A DNA stretch of 64,000 nt from Pegea sp. RAD2-039 (Eukaryota; Chordata; Thaliacea; Salpida; Salpidae), in assembly GCA_034620365.1 (NCBI GenBank), contig JAQGEQ010000175.1, positions 2,294,001 to 2,358,000 on the forward strand, in the 5' to 3' direction. Positions 53,165 through 64,000 of this stretch are shown in pieces (positions within the stretch are counted from its first letter, which is position 1; the number at the start of each line of letters is the position of its first letter). Under the pieces are notes generated by a model. The model did no database searches and was not told the origin of the DNA. It saw only the letters and a list, made by a program, of their open reading frames with translations. Position numbers and translations under genes: made by a program.

Positions 53165-56100
53165 TAAGTATTTTCTAGTAGGAACACTTTTATACTTACA
53201 GTTAACAAATTGTTTTTTATTTGAATACTAATTATTTTTACAATATAAAAACTTTAATTTCAACTAAATGCAAATAGTAAGTCTCAATCATTAATTATCA
53301 GCTTAATTATAGTCTTAAATCTGAAATACTTCTTAACGTTTATATGGTATTTGCATTTGATTAATTATAAAATTTAAATTTAAAAAAATCCATTACTACA
53401 TGGCTATATAAATCTAAAATTCCAGTTAATCAACAATAAGTAAATACTTTTTGATAAGTGGTTGACATTAAACTTGTGGTAAATTTTGGAACAAAATTAT
53501 TTGTTTAGTTATTACATTTGTAATCTTTAAGCTCAAAAAGTCATTTTTTTAATTGTCTCGTTGTAGATATGGTGGAAGTGAACATAAATTTTTTCTAATG
53601 AAACAGTAATGACTCTTTAAATAATATATTGAAATGAGTCTTTAAAATAAAAAATCTAATCGATACAGAAAAAAATAAATTTTTTAAATATTGTTCTTTA
53701 GTTTTAATTAATACTGAGTCTAATTTCTGTTTGATGATTATTTATTTCAGAATTTCAAGAATGTACATGTAAACAAGATGATAAACATGTCTGCTAGTTT
53801 TCAAGCTTCAAAAACATTTAGCAGTTTAACTTCTAAAACGCGTCTTCAAAGCTTCAATTTTTAATAAAGACTACTATTGAAAAAATTCTTAGGTTGCAAC
53901 AACTGATTGAAATAAGCTTCAAAAGGCTGATTCACTAATTGGATAATTTGTGAAAATACCTGTTGAGCAACTAACAAGTTGATGTTTTCATGGAATTTCC
54001 AATTAAAGGTTTAGAATTTTAAAGAATTATTTCCTATTTAATTGAAGAGAAGTGTTTTGACACTGTTAGAGAAAACATTTTTCAAGCTAGCACAAAGCAT
54101 CAACTTAACTCAAGTAGATCTGAGGCCAACTTTAAAGTTTTTCTAAAAACTCACTAATCACTATTCAGGAAACAGTTCAAAGAGATTTATTTCCGCTCCA
54201 CCTAATCAATGTCATTACAGTAGACTTTATCTGCTCCAGTCAACCATTTCTCCGATAGCTTTGTAGTAAGATAATTGATCTACACGTAGAACACGTGACA
54301 ATAACAAATAACTGGAAAGTTGTAGACATTTTTCTTCTAGTTTCATTCACAAATACTTTTAGGAACAATAGTTTATTATTATCTGATTTTTTGACGTTGA
54401 TCTTTTTACCTAATAAATTGTTGGTCTTTAGAAATCTGGTGTCCTCATTTTAAACAAAGTTGTCCTAATTTTCTTATTTGATTAAATAGTTTTAGATTAT
54501 CATTGAAATAATCTTTTAACACAATGCTCAAATAAAATATTGATTGCTGATTTTAAAATTTAATTGTTGAACTTATCAACACTATTCATGACATTAGCTT
54601 CCTACTAAGTGGCCCAGATACAAACTATTTAAATCGTTTGTTTGATTTTTTCAAGTAATAGTTTTTACTTAATTTACTTTATTCTATTAGAATAGATTAC
54701 CCCCGATAAGTAAACCTGAAATTTAAACTTATCAAATCTCTATTTTATGTAACTTAGTAAATTAAGAAATAGTTTTAAACTGACGGAATTTATATGATGA
54801 AATCTTTCAACATCAAAAAGTTATTTATTTCAGTGAGATTATTTGTTAACGCTGAGCAGTCTGGATAAAAGAATTGTTTCTAAACTTGTATTTAGCATTT
54901 GTAAATTAGTTTTAATAAAATTTAATTCACAACATAGTAAAAGAAAAATAGGAAATAAAGATTTTGAATGGTCATTTGATAAAAATCTAACATAAAAGTA
55001 TCATTTAGATGTACATCATTTTTTTAAATAAATTTGTTGACATTTTTATGAACTATTTAGTGATGAAAGCTAAAAAATTTAGGAAAAAAACAATGATGCT
55101 TAGATCGTAGATAAATAGCTTAGCGAGTACAGTAGACTAGAGTTGAAAGACAGAACATCATTTCAAAAGCAGTTTTACAATTTAAAACGGGGCTTAATTG
55201 ATGTGGTAATATTAAACCGTGAAAAATTCTTATGATGCTAAAACTTGGTCACGTTGTTTTACAGTAACCTTCTAAAAAATATCGAAAATTTATGAAACTT
55301 TCTCACTCACGTCTCGTTTCGATTAATAGATGAATATCCCTCTTTGGTTTTAGCATAGACAAACGTGATAACGACGGTCACGTTTAGTCCGGCTGCCTGA
55401 TGTAACTATATGATAAAAACTTACTCTTTCGTCTGTTCATTGTTTTTCAACTCTTTAAAATTCTTCTTACTTACTTGGTGTATATAAGGATGAGTTTTTT
55501 GGTTTCATTAGTAGTTGAGAGATCTTCAGTCCAGCCGTCTTCTTACTGTGTCGCTAGTATACGACAAGCAAATTGCGGTTTGTAGAATATCGAATATTAT
55601 TATTATTTATAGAATATCAAAATAATAATATACACTTTTATAGTTTTTGTTATTACCAGCAGCACCTGGACTCGTTATTTGGGTAAAGTATTTGCGTATT
55701 TTAACTAGAAGTCATTATATTATATCTATTATCACATTTACTATATTTAATGATATTAGATAACTTGCACTTAATTATTTTTTACTAAATACTAGTAGTT
55801 ATCTACAATCTTAACACAAATGATAAGCTTTGAAAAACAAATTAAAATTATTTAATAAATCTGAAATCACTATTAATTCATCTTAAGATAATTTTTGAAT
55901 TTAAAGCTTTGAATATTCTCGAATCTCAATGTCTTATGCTCACAATTTTTAAGACGTGAAAGTATTAAAATAATTGAGTATATTAACGCAATCTATATTA
56001 TCAGAATAAATTATTTTACATTTTCAGGTTTCAAATAGTGTCAGTATATTCTGTAAATATTCAGTTCCTACAACCATTAGTATATCCGTAGAACTAATTT

Positions 56101-56300
56101 TGAGCTGAAAGGTTAAATTTAAACCCAATATTATTGATATTTATATCCAATATTTGAGGAACTATTTAACAGTTACAAGAAATGTAATTACAATCGTTTA
56201 AATAAATCATACTAAACGATATTTTGCTTTATTTAACAGTTTCAAAAGATTTTTAAGATAAGTTCTGTTTAAAATTCTACTGTAAGAAAAATCTTATACA
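53165..56300. other. Intergenic spacer
   Basis: AT-rich. Between about 55360 and 55690 the composition is more balanced, with a TATA-like GTATATAAGG at about 55483. This could be a solo LTR or a promoter region of the next gene; neither can be shown from sequence alone. Confidence 0.35.
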
Positions 56301-59300
56301 ATGAAATTCCATATTTCAATTTTCATTCTTTCAACTCTGGTTGTTTTATCTTATCAAGTGAGAAAATATCTTCATAATATTTAGATATTAGTAATAATAA
56401 CTTGACACAAAGTATTAAACTTATTTACATATCAGAAACCTCATTATGGGATTCAACATACCAGCACATCAAATGAGAGTTACGAAGAAATCGTACGTAG
56501 TTTTTTCATGCATCAGGTAATCTATTTATAGTATTAAAAGGGTCTTTTATAAAATGTATCAAAAATATAACTTATTTTCTATGTTTTTGTTTCAAGTGAA
56601 ACGAATTCGAGTTTTAAACTGATCAAAATAAATTTAAAAAATTTAAAATAGCGTAAAAAGCCGAAATTGATTTCTTCAGAATCAAAAATGTTCTCTTTAA
56701 TTACAGTGTAAATTCTACAGCTGTCTTCGGCAAGGTGCAGAGTGTCAAGTAGTTGATGGAAGTCCAACTTGTGTTTGCAAGACACAATGTGAGCAAGAAG
56801 GTCCTTATGTATGTGGAAGTGACTCTAAAGTCTATAAAAGCATCTGCCATCTGGATCAAGAAGCATGCAATAAAGGAAGATATATTAATCCAACTTTCTG
56901 TACTGATCCTGAAATTCAAGCATTTAGTTTTTGTCCACTTCAACCAGGGAAAGTCGTCCCTAAAATACCAAGCATGCAAGTTACAGATCATTTCTATATT
57001 GGACCTGGTCAAAGCTTAAATATCAGCTGTGAACCAACTGGAATGCCTTCTCCAAGAGTCCACTGGCGTTCAAATAAACATTTTTTACTCGATCGACGTC
57101 GCCAAGTGTATGCTAACAACAACGTCCTCTACATCAAGAATGCAAACGACCATGTAGCTGGAGTTTACTATTGTCAAGCTATCAACTGTGCTACAGACCC
57201 ATCAGTATATATCCCGACAAAAGCTTTCAAAATTCATTTCGATCCGGAATTTGTGGGTAAGTTTTAGAGATTTCAAAAAACTTTTCTTTTGGCAAAAATT
57301 AAAGTAATTAATTTACAATAAAACTAAAAATGAAACAAATTGTAAAATAATTTTCAACCATTTAAAAGTGGATGGAATATATATTAGTATTAAGAATAAC
57401 TATATTTATTTTTGAAAACTTTAAAATTGATAAATTTGTCTGAAAGCGAGGTAAAAAGTCACTTTTAATGCAAACGATGATGATTTGAGCTCCATATAAA
57501 GTTCACAAATTAGCTAAAGAAAGTAAAAGGCAAATAGGGTCGAATTTGCTCTTTGATATTTAGAAATTCCTTAGTCATCATTTCATGATAAATGTTGTGG
57601 TTGGCTGTGGTTGTGCACTAACACAGTAGTTATTCCTAGGTTACGTAAAAAATGTGTTGCTCAATCTTTTTCTTTAATTTGTAAACAGCCAAATGACCTC
57701 TTTACGATAAAATCATTACTTATTCATATTGTCTAGACACGATAATTAGTAAAAGCAGAAATATAGGTTGAAATTTTGATATAATTTCAATTTTTATGAC
57801 AAGTTATATTAATGAAATACCTTGAATTTTAAATTCAATTTAAATGCATGGATTTTATTACAATTTTATAATGAATAAATACTCACTAAATAAAAGTTTG
57901 TTTAGTTATTAAAGTGTGCCAAAAATCATATTTTGTTATCAGTCTACATTTTTCTGACAAATAATTTTAAAATGTTACAGAAAGTTTCAAAAGTTTTGTG
58001 AAAATCATTTTCAAGAAGTCACCATTATATAAACATGATTAAAAACTTCATATTCTTCCGTAAAATGAAAAATTGTAAAGCTGTGTATTTACCTCCTAAA
58101 ATTTCACTATATATATTTTATATATTTGTATATAAATTTGTAGAATCAGAACCCAGAAACTTCCGACAGTCTTGTCTTGAAAATTGGTGGTCACGCCGAA
58201 ACAACAGTTGCAAAAGTGATGGTTCCAAACGTCAAGCTTGGGTTTATGACGTCTTTGCTAGAAAATGTATCGCTAAGAACATTGACAAATGTGAACTTTT
58301 AATGAGCTCGGTAAGATTATTTGCATTTAATCCGATTCTTTCAATACAAAGTTTGCTTTTTGCTGCTATTGACTGGAAATTATAATTTGTTGTAGTTTAA
58401 AACAAAGAAAGAGTGTAACCGAGCCTGCCGTGTTGAATGTGATATCCCTGTGTCCAGGAAGCGTTGTCAGCATCAACCAAACTCAGTGGTATATGACCCT
58501 AATCGAAAAATTTGCAAAGTATGAACCTGTCTATATTACATTTCCAAAATGATTAATTCAAAAAGAAATTTTAAGTAAATAAATATGTCTATTTCAGTAA
58601 ACTTTTATATTATTCGTTGTTTTGGTCAAATTGAAGAGTTTAAGTGACTGTGCCAAACTAAAGCAAATTAAATACTGATCACTATTTACTTTTGTTTCAA
58701 AGATATTTTTTACTCTACAGCAAAGTCGATATTCTTGTGGAAAGAACTCGTTTGAGTCTATAGAAGATTGCGAAAATGTTTGCGTAGAAAGGCAGCTGAT
58801 ATTAGATGAAGAAAATAATATTCCATCACCATTTTTAAGCTGCCCTATAAGCTGCGAAACACCTTGGAAAGATGGTTATTGTGATTCAGATTTTATGGTG
58901 TATGGCGAAATACTGGAAATGTCTATGGATGTGTTTACTGTTCAAGTTTTCAGAATTATTAAAGACCATCAGTTACTATCCTTAAAAATAAAGTTAAATG
59001 CTTTTTCAAGTTTTAAAATGGTTTTGAAAAATACTAAATCCTGTATTTGTCCAACATATCAAAGTTTAAAGCTATTGTTTGATAATAATATCACTCACTT
59101 CTATATAAGTGGTAATTACTATAGAGGAAGACCTTATCTTGGAAGATTTGTCATTCAAAGCTCAACTTCAAATAATATCTGGGCAGAGCGGATGAGTAAG
59201 ACATACTGCTATGCCATAAAAAATGCTCGAAGACTTACAGAAGAGTCAGCGAGGTTAGCAGGTATACGAATAGGCAGCCAAAGAGAATTTGCTCGGTTGG

Positions 59301-59347
59301 TAGACTTAGAGGATGCTAAAAGAATGAAGAGACGAAACGGTCAATGA
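56301..59347 (+). CDS. WFIKKN-like secreted multidomain protein, one Ig domain
   Basis: Seven exons: 56301-56357, 56436-56516, 56707-57256, 58144-58310, 58396-58518, 58721-59347 (the last contains Kunitz-2 end plus NTR; six coding blocks in all), giving 534 aa in frame. Order: signal peptide (ISIFILSTLVVLS); a short linker; follistatin/Kazal module (CLRQGAEC...TCVCKTQC...HLDQEACNKG), which is very close in pattern to vertebrate WFIKKN; one Ig; two Kunitz modules; netrin module (SCPISCETPW...ICP); basic tail (KRMKRRNGQ). The WAP domain is missing. Kunitz 2 is shortened between Cys 3 and Cys 5. The first Kunitz has Lys after its second Cys, the P1 position. It is the same family as 49857-52283 but clearly divergent, so it is an older paralogue. 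AATAAA signals lie at 59590 and 59602. Confidence 0.86.
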
Positions 59348-59609
59348 TTTGTGATAGTAGTGAAAGATGTTTGTTCTTTACCTAGCTTTGAACTGCGTTT
59401 ATTTGAATAGCATTTGTACTTTGAAAAAAAAAATAATTTCTAAATTGATTACAACTGTTTGAAACTTTTTATTTTGTTGTGTATGTAAAGATTAAGTGAC
59501 GGTACAAGTAACTTGTGCTTTTCAGCGATCGTAACTTCTACCATGTTTTTATTTACGACTTATTTGTTTGTGACTTGTTATATAATGAAAAATAAAACAA
59601 CAATAAATT

Positions 59610-61320
59610 CAAATCAAAGATTGTTTTGTAATTACGACTGCTTGACTTTTAAAGTCGCTTTTATCATTTAGTAGAAACTGGCATAGGTTTTTTAAGTAAT
59701 TAAAACATTCTGTAACTTTAGTTTGAATTTTGTGAATTTTATTACAAAAATAAATCTGTATTTAGATCTCTAAAGCCAAACAAATTAGCTGTTTATGAAT
59801 CATTCCTAAATGCTGCAAAATCTAAAGGAAATCACCAGATTACATTTTTCTACTTCAAACCACTCTTGACACAAAATATGGTTTTAATTTTGACAAAATA
59901 ATGATTTAAAAATATAATGAACAACAACTCTGTGTTTTAAGTTTTGTTTTTTATATTTAATTAACGGTAGAAAATACCTACAATATACGTTGTCTACAGA
60001 AATCACGAAACAAACTAGGAAAATCTGTTGTATTTATAAAAGTTTATATTTTAAATTTTTAAGCAGCATGGTTTTCAGAACTTTTGTTATAAATATATTA
60101 AGATTATTGCAACGTATATAAATTTATTCGATAAAATAAGTATATTTCCAAAGTCATCAGATGCTGAAATCCCAACTTTCATAATTCTTTTGTTGCATTT
60201 GTGAATTTGTATTAACACCAAAGTTATTCTAAATTTCTATGGTTGTTTATATTTGGCAGCCCCAAAATACCCTTTATTTGAAACGGTTTTTCTAACTGCA
60301 TCTCCTATGATGTTTCTTAAAACCAAATATTTTTACAACTTATGGCCAATTTTTGCAACACGCAAAGTAGTTAAAGTAAGTTTGTCATATTTTTTCGTGA
60401 ATAAAACTTTCTAGCAAGTAAAGTAATATTAAGGAAAGAAAAGAAAGTGTTTAGTAAACAGAAAAATATCAAAATATAAGCAAGCTTCTTGCTAGAAAAA
60501 TGAATTTTATTCATTTTTTAATAGAAAAAATAGTATTTACTTTTGTCTTAAATATTAACTCTATTTTCATTTTTACTAATTAGCACACAAAATTCTTGCT
60601 CGTTTGAATACCATGTTTAAATAAAGTTGAAAGTATCACATGGAATTACTGAATTAAATAAGTTCCTGAAACTTCTTCTTACTTTGGAAATCCAGTTTTC
60701 ATAGGCGATAGAAGACGAAGATGACAAATAATTGTCACCATCTACTATTGAGCGTTCATAATAACGGAGACACTCTAATTTATGAATAACAATCTTAGAA
60801 AGCCTAGATTAAATTACTTTTTTAACATTTTAAGGTTTTACACTTGCTGTTAACTCCATAAAAATTAGAAAAATTAATGTTGTAACAAATTTAATTATAA
60901 AAATTATCATTAACAAATCACTTATTTGACTTTTATTTTCTTGTACCAGCGATAAGTTTACTTTTGGCCGCTTTCTACAAGAGCAAAAAATGTAAAGTTA
61001 AATGAATAAAAAATACAATAGCTTGTTTTTGGTTAGAATTATGGTAATAAGTTTTTCTAAACCTATCTGTTTTAGATAGCTTAATTTAAACTTCTTAATA
61101 ACTTATGAAATGATACAAAAAATAAACAAATTTAAGCTTTTATATGTCCCTAAGTATAAATGATATCAATTTTTTCGGTAAACTAATTAATTAGTAATTG
61201 TGTCAAAGTATTGAATGCCTCAATGAAGCTTTTAATTAAAAAATTTTCAATTTGATACTTTCTATATTGCAGCTGACAAAATAAACTATTTATACAAACA
61301 TGTAAGTCACTTAAGATTGT
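59610..61320. other. Intergenic spacer
   Basis: AT-rich; no gene, RNA gene or repeat end recognised. Confidence 0.4.
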
Positions 61321-61324
61321 AGTA

Positions 61325-61695
61325 GTTTGACCACCTTTGCCGAGAATGGACAAGCTGTAGGCCGGGGTATAAATGATAGGGATCCAGTTGTTAACCATGC
61401 AGCAAGATTCTACTTTCCTCGCCAACAAGGTATGAAGCGGAACAGACGGACTGATGCGGCTACGCCCGGCTGGAGTCGTAGAAGCTATCAGAACGACATT
61501 GAGTACACTGGTTAACTGCCAACGAGGTTCCAGCTTCAGTTTTAAATTCGGAGTTTTGCGTCTCTTATAAGAGCTGTCATTATGCAGACTACCTAAGCTC
61601 TTGTGAAGTCTTCGTCTCAAACATGTGTCTGCCCGGTCTCGAACCCGATACTTTCTGAATGTTACGTGGCGTTAAAACCGCTACACTGAGGAGAC
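61325..61695 (-). repeat. tRNA-derived SINE, minus strand
   Basis: Read on the minus strand, the element starts GTCTCCTCAGTGTAGCGGTT, with an A-box-like CAGTGTAGCGG and a B box GGTTCGAGACC about 40 bases further. It is followed by a body of about 300 bases that is distinctly less AT-rich than the flanks. The body recurs, diverged, at 26530-26880. The 145-codon minus-strand open frame across it is incidental. It is not a working tRNA gene because the acceptor stem pairs poorly. Confidence 0.7.
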
Positions 61696-61699
61696 AGGA

Positions 61700-63690
61700 T
61701 TAAGATTGTACATCACTATTTAAAGATGTTCAACTTCTTTCACTTATACCAAAAGTAGTAGATACAACATCTTCTACATCCGGATAATGTTCTTGTGATT
61801 AAAAATAATCCTTAATTCCTTTAATAAATACAGAAAATGATTCAAAGTGATTCTTTTCTTAATTAGACTCGTCTTACAAAGTTAATATAAAACTTTAAAA
61901 TCAAATAAATTATTCTTTCATATATTTTTTTAGTTGAAAAGTTCATTTGTAGCTTTATTTCTATTTAAACTAGATTTTAAAGTTGAAAAATACAAATTAT
62001 AAAAAATTCTTTTTCTATGTATGTATTATCAAATTTTATTATTATATTCTATAAATCATCACAAGCTTCAGATAATTAAGAAAATTGAATTATTAAAACT
62101 GAAAATTATAAAAACTTCAACGACAGAACTGAAACTGTTTGAAATTAGAAGAAATTTAACCAACATATTTTTTCACTTATAACAAAATCTTTTTCAGTTA
62201 TCAAGGAAAGCAAGCCAACAACAAAAAAGTATTTTAATAAATTATGAAAAATTAAAAAGCAAATTTAAGAAATTTAAAGAAGCTTATAAAACAAAACTTT
62301 CCAACATGGTAATGTTCAAGTCTTCAAAACAATTTCCAATAAAATGATTTATTTAGATTCTCAATTCATTGGCAGCTAATTATTTATCTACTTATTGAAA
62401 TTGATTGGATTATTAATATAATAGATCGAGTAAAAGCTCTTCTGCTGCAGACATATTATAAAATTAATGAGTATTTAGGATATAAGATATAATTAAAACC
62501 TCTACATATTGAAGGTCATTACAACAAAGCTTAGTCACATTTGGCGCTAAAGAGTTTCTTTGAAAAATAATTGAATATAAATTTAAAATTTAGAATATTA
62601 GCTATTAAAATTCAATCATGAATATTATCTGATATAAATATATTTTAAGAGAAGTAAGTTTTAATAAACTATCAGTAAATACAGCATAAATTAGAATATA
62701 AAAAATGTCTTTTACCATAACTTTGTTTCTAACTTAAGCAAATGTTAGAGGCAGGTTATATTTCCATACTATCTGTAAAACCGAATATCTTTTAATAACA
62801 TGAGAAGAACTCACCTAAAATTGTCACTAAAAGTTGTTTATACTTTTCATGTGTTAGCACTGGTAGATATGTCATAAATTCTATAAATATTTGGTCGTTC
62901 TGATCGAAAAGTATTATTTGAATATTTATAATTAGATGAATAATTTTATATATTTGCTCAAACGTCATCAATATTCATTAAATTTCTTTTGAAAATTTAA
63001 CCTTAAAAAAAAGAAACTATTCCAAAAATTTAACTCACAAATCAAATAACTTAACGTTAGATGGTTAAAATATTGCATATTCAAATTTTAAACAAGTTTA
63101 AAAAAGTTCTTTAAACAAAATTTGAAGTTATTTTGAGGCATTAAATTCATGATGACAAATCAAAAATAGATATTTTCAATATGAAGATTTTAATTACAAG
63201 TTGGTTTAAAACGATCTAACACAGCATCGTTTTAACAGTTTGTAATTCTACCTTTACTAAACAATATCAGTTGAAGAAAAACTAACATCTAAAACTGTAT
63301 TGTCACATTAGTAGATAAACATTTGAATTCATCTAAGTACTGTATGTAAAAAATTAATACAAATAACGTTTTATTTAGTTTGTACATTTGTAAATGGTTA
63401 GATACTGAAAATTGTTAATTTGGAAGTGTTTGAAAATGTTAGTTTGAAAAATCATTTTCATTCTCCGCAATTTGAGTTGATTAAAAAAGAATTTACATTT
63501 ACAGCAGCAGTAGGAGTAAGAATTTGAACAAAAGTATTTGGTACTAGTTATTAAGTGTAAAGAAAGTTAAAGTGATTGAAACAACTTCAAAAATTTTTCC
63601 TTCAAATCGACATTAAAATTATACAAAGTAGTTAAATAATAGCTCTACTTATTGATAAGAAATGAACTTTTTGCTAAATACAAAGATAAC
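61700..63690. other. Intergenic spacer
   Basis: Very AT-rich; nothing recognised apart from short A/T runs. It should contain the 3' UTR of the minus-strand gene to the right. Confidence 0.4.
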
Positions 63691-63691
63691 T

Positions 63692-64000
63692 TTAGGTTTT
63701 CATTCTACGGCGAGATTTTAGTTTTTTAGAATGGCAAGTAGAAACATTAAAATTTCTTAATTTCATTGATTTTGCTCGAGTGGTTGGAGCCAGATAAGAA
63801 CCATTACTTAACATTAAAGTGCGACCATAAAAATCACCAGAAACAATAAAATCACTTGTTCCGCTTTGGAACAATTTCTTGGTAAGTTTCAAGTTTGGAC
63901 ATTGACATTCTGGTTGAAAATATAGAGCGATCGGTTTTGAGGGATTTTGTCGCAGTAACTGTCTTAAAGGCATTCTAATACCAGTCTTAAATACCCGAAG
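63692..64000 (-). CDS. WFIKKN-like protein, C-terminal part of netrin module (partial)
   Basis: The open frame runs from the window edge to a TAA at 63694-63692. It reads a netrin/NTR-module second half: VFKTGIR, ECQCPNLKL, DFIVSGDFYGRTLMLSNGSY, and a basic tail (KKLKSRRRMKT). The Cys-x-Cys-Pro followed by a SG-x-FY strand matches the NTR modules at 52010-52100 and 59040-59130. It is the 3' end of a further WFIKKN-like gene on the opposite strand; the remainder lies outside the window. Confidence 0.75.
   Translation of the reverse strand, partial: LRVFKTGIRMPLRQLLRQNPSKPIALYFQPECQCPNLKLTKKLFQSGTSDFIVSGDFYGRTLMLSNGSYLAPTTRAKSMKLRNFNVSTCHSKKLKSRRRMKT

Noticed and set aside
61183-61620. Minus-strand protein gene of 145 codons
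   Set aside because: The frame lies across a tRNA-derived SINE whose body recurs elsewhere; there are no protein features.

Overview
This window is animal nuclear DNA. It is strongly AT-rich, and its genes are broken into many small exons, often separated by introns of only 45-60 bases with GT-AG ends. The best clue to the lineage is a complete minus-strand gene for myosin-binding protein C with the C1-M-C2 to C10 layout known from chordate striated muscle. With WFIKKN-type secreted proteins and splice acceptors placed just before several start codons (as expected for spliced-leader trans-splicing), this suggests a chordate, most likely a tunicate. That is inference, and I cannot name the species.

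Layout: 1-4383 (+) is the 3' half of a coiled-coil protein resembling RASSF9/10. 6639-17711 (-) is a 26-exon MyBP-C gene. 18462-20864 (-) is an 11-exon SPO11 gene. 22.3-28.3 kb is a transposon-rich block with truncated LINEs on both strands, a decayed tRNA-type SINE and a SINE that carries the LINE 3' end. 29262-31298 (+) is HDAC3. 31996-34.2 kb holds a decayed pogo/Tigger transposase and a decayed LINE. 35328-37437 (+) is BRCC36, which contains an AT-AC (U12-type) intron. 38156-42317 (-) is a broken carboxylesterase/cholinesterase-family gene. 45.3-64 kb is a cluster of WFIKKN-like genes: one pseudogene (45359-46814), two apparently complete genes (49857-52283 and 56301-59347) and the 3' end of a fourth on the minus strand (63692-64000).

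I chained exons by splice site and reading phase. MyBP-C (1198 aa), SPO11 (388 aa), HDAC3 (406 aa), BRCC36 (279 aa) and the WFIKKN-like proteins (612 and 534 aa) all close in frame from start to stop. The genes are functionally unrelated except for the WFIKKN-like cluster, which arose by local duplication. No bacterial-type operon, CRISPR array or true tRNA gene is visible. All family assignments come from remembered family features and not from database searches.
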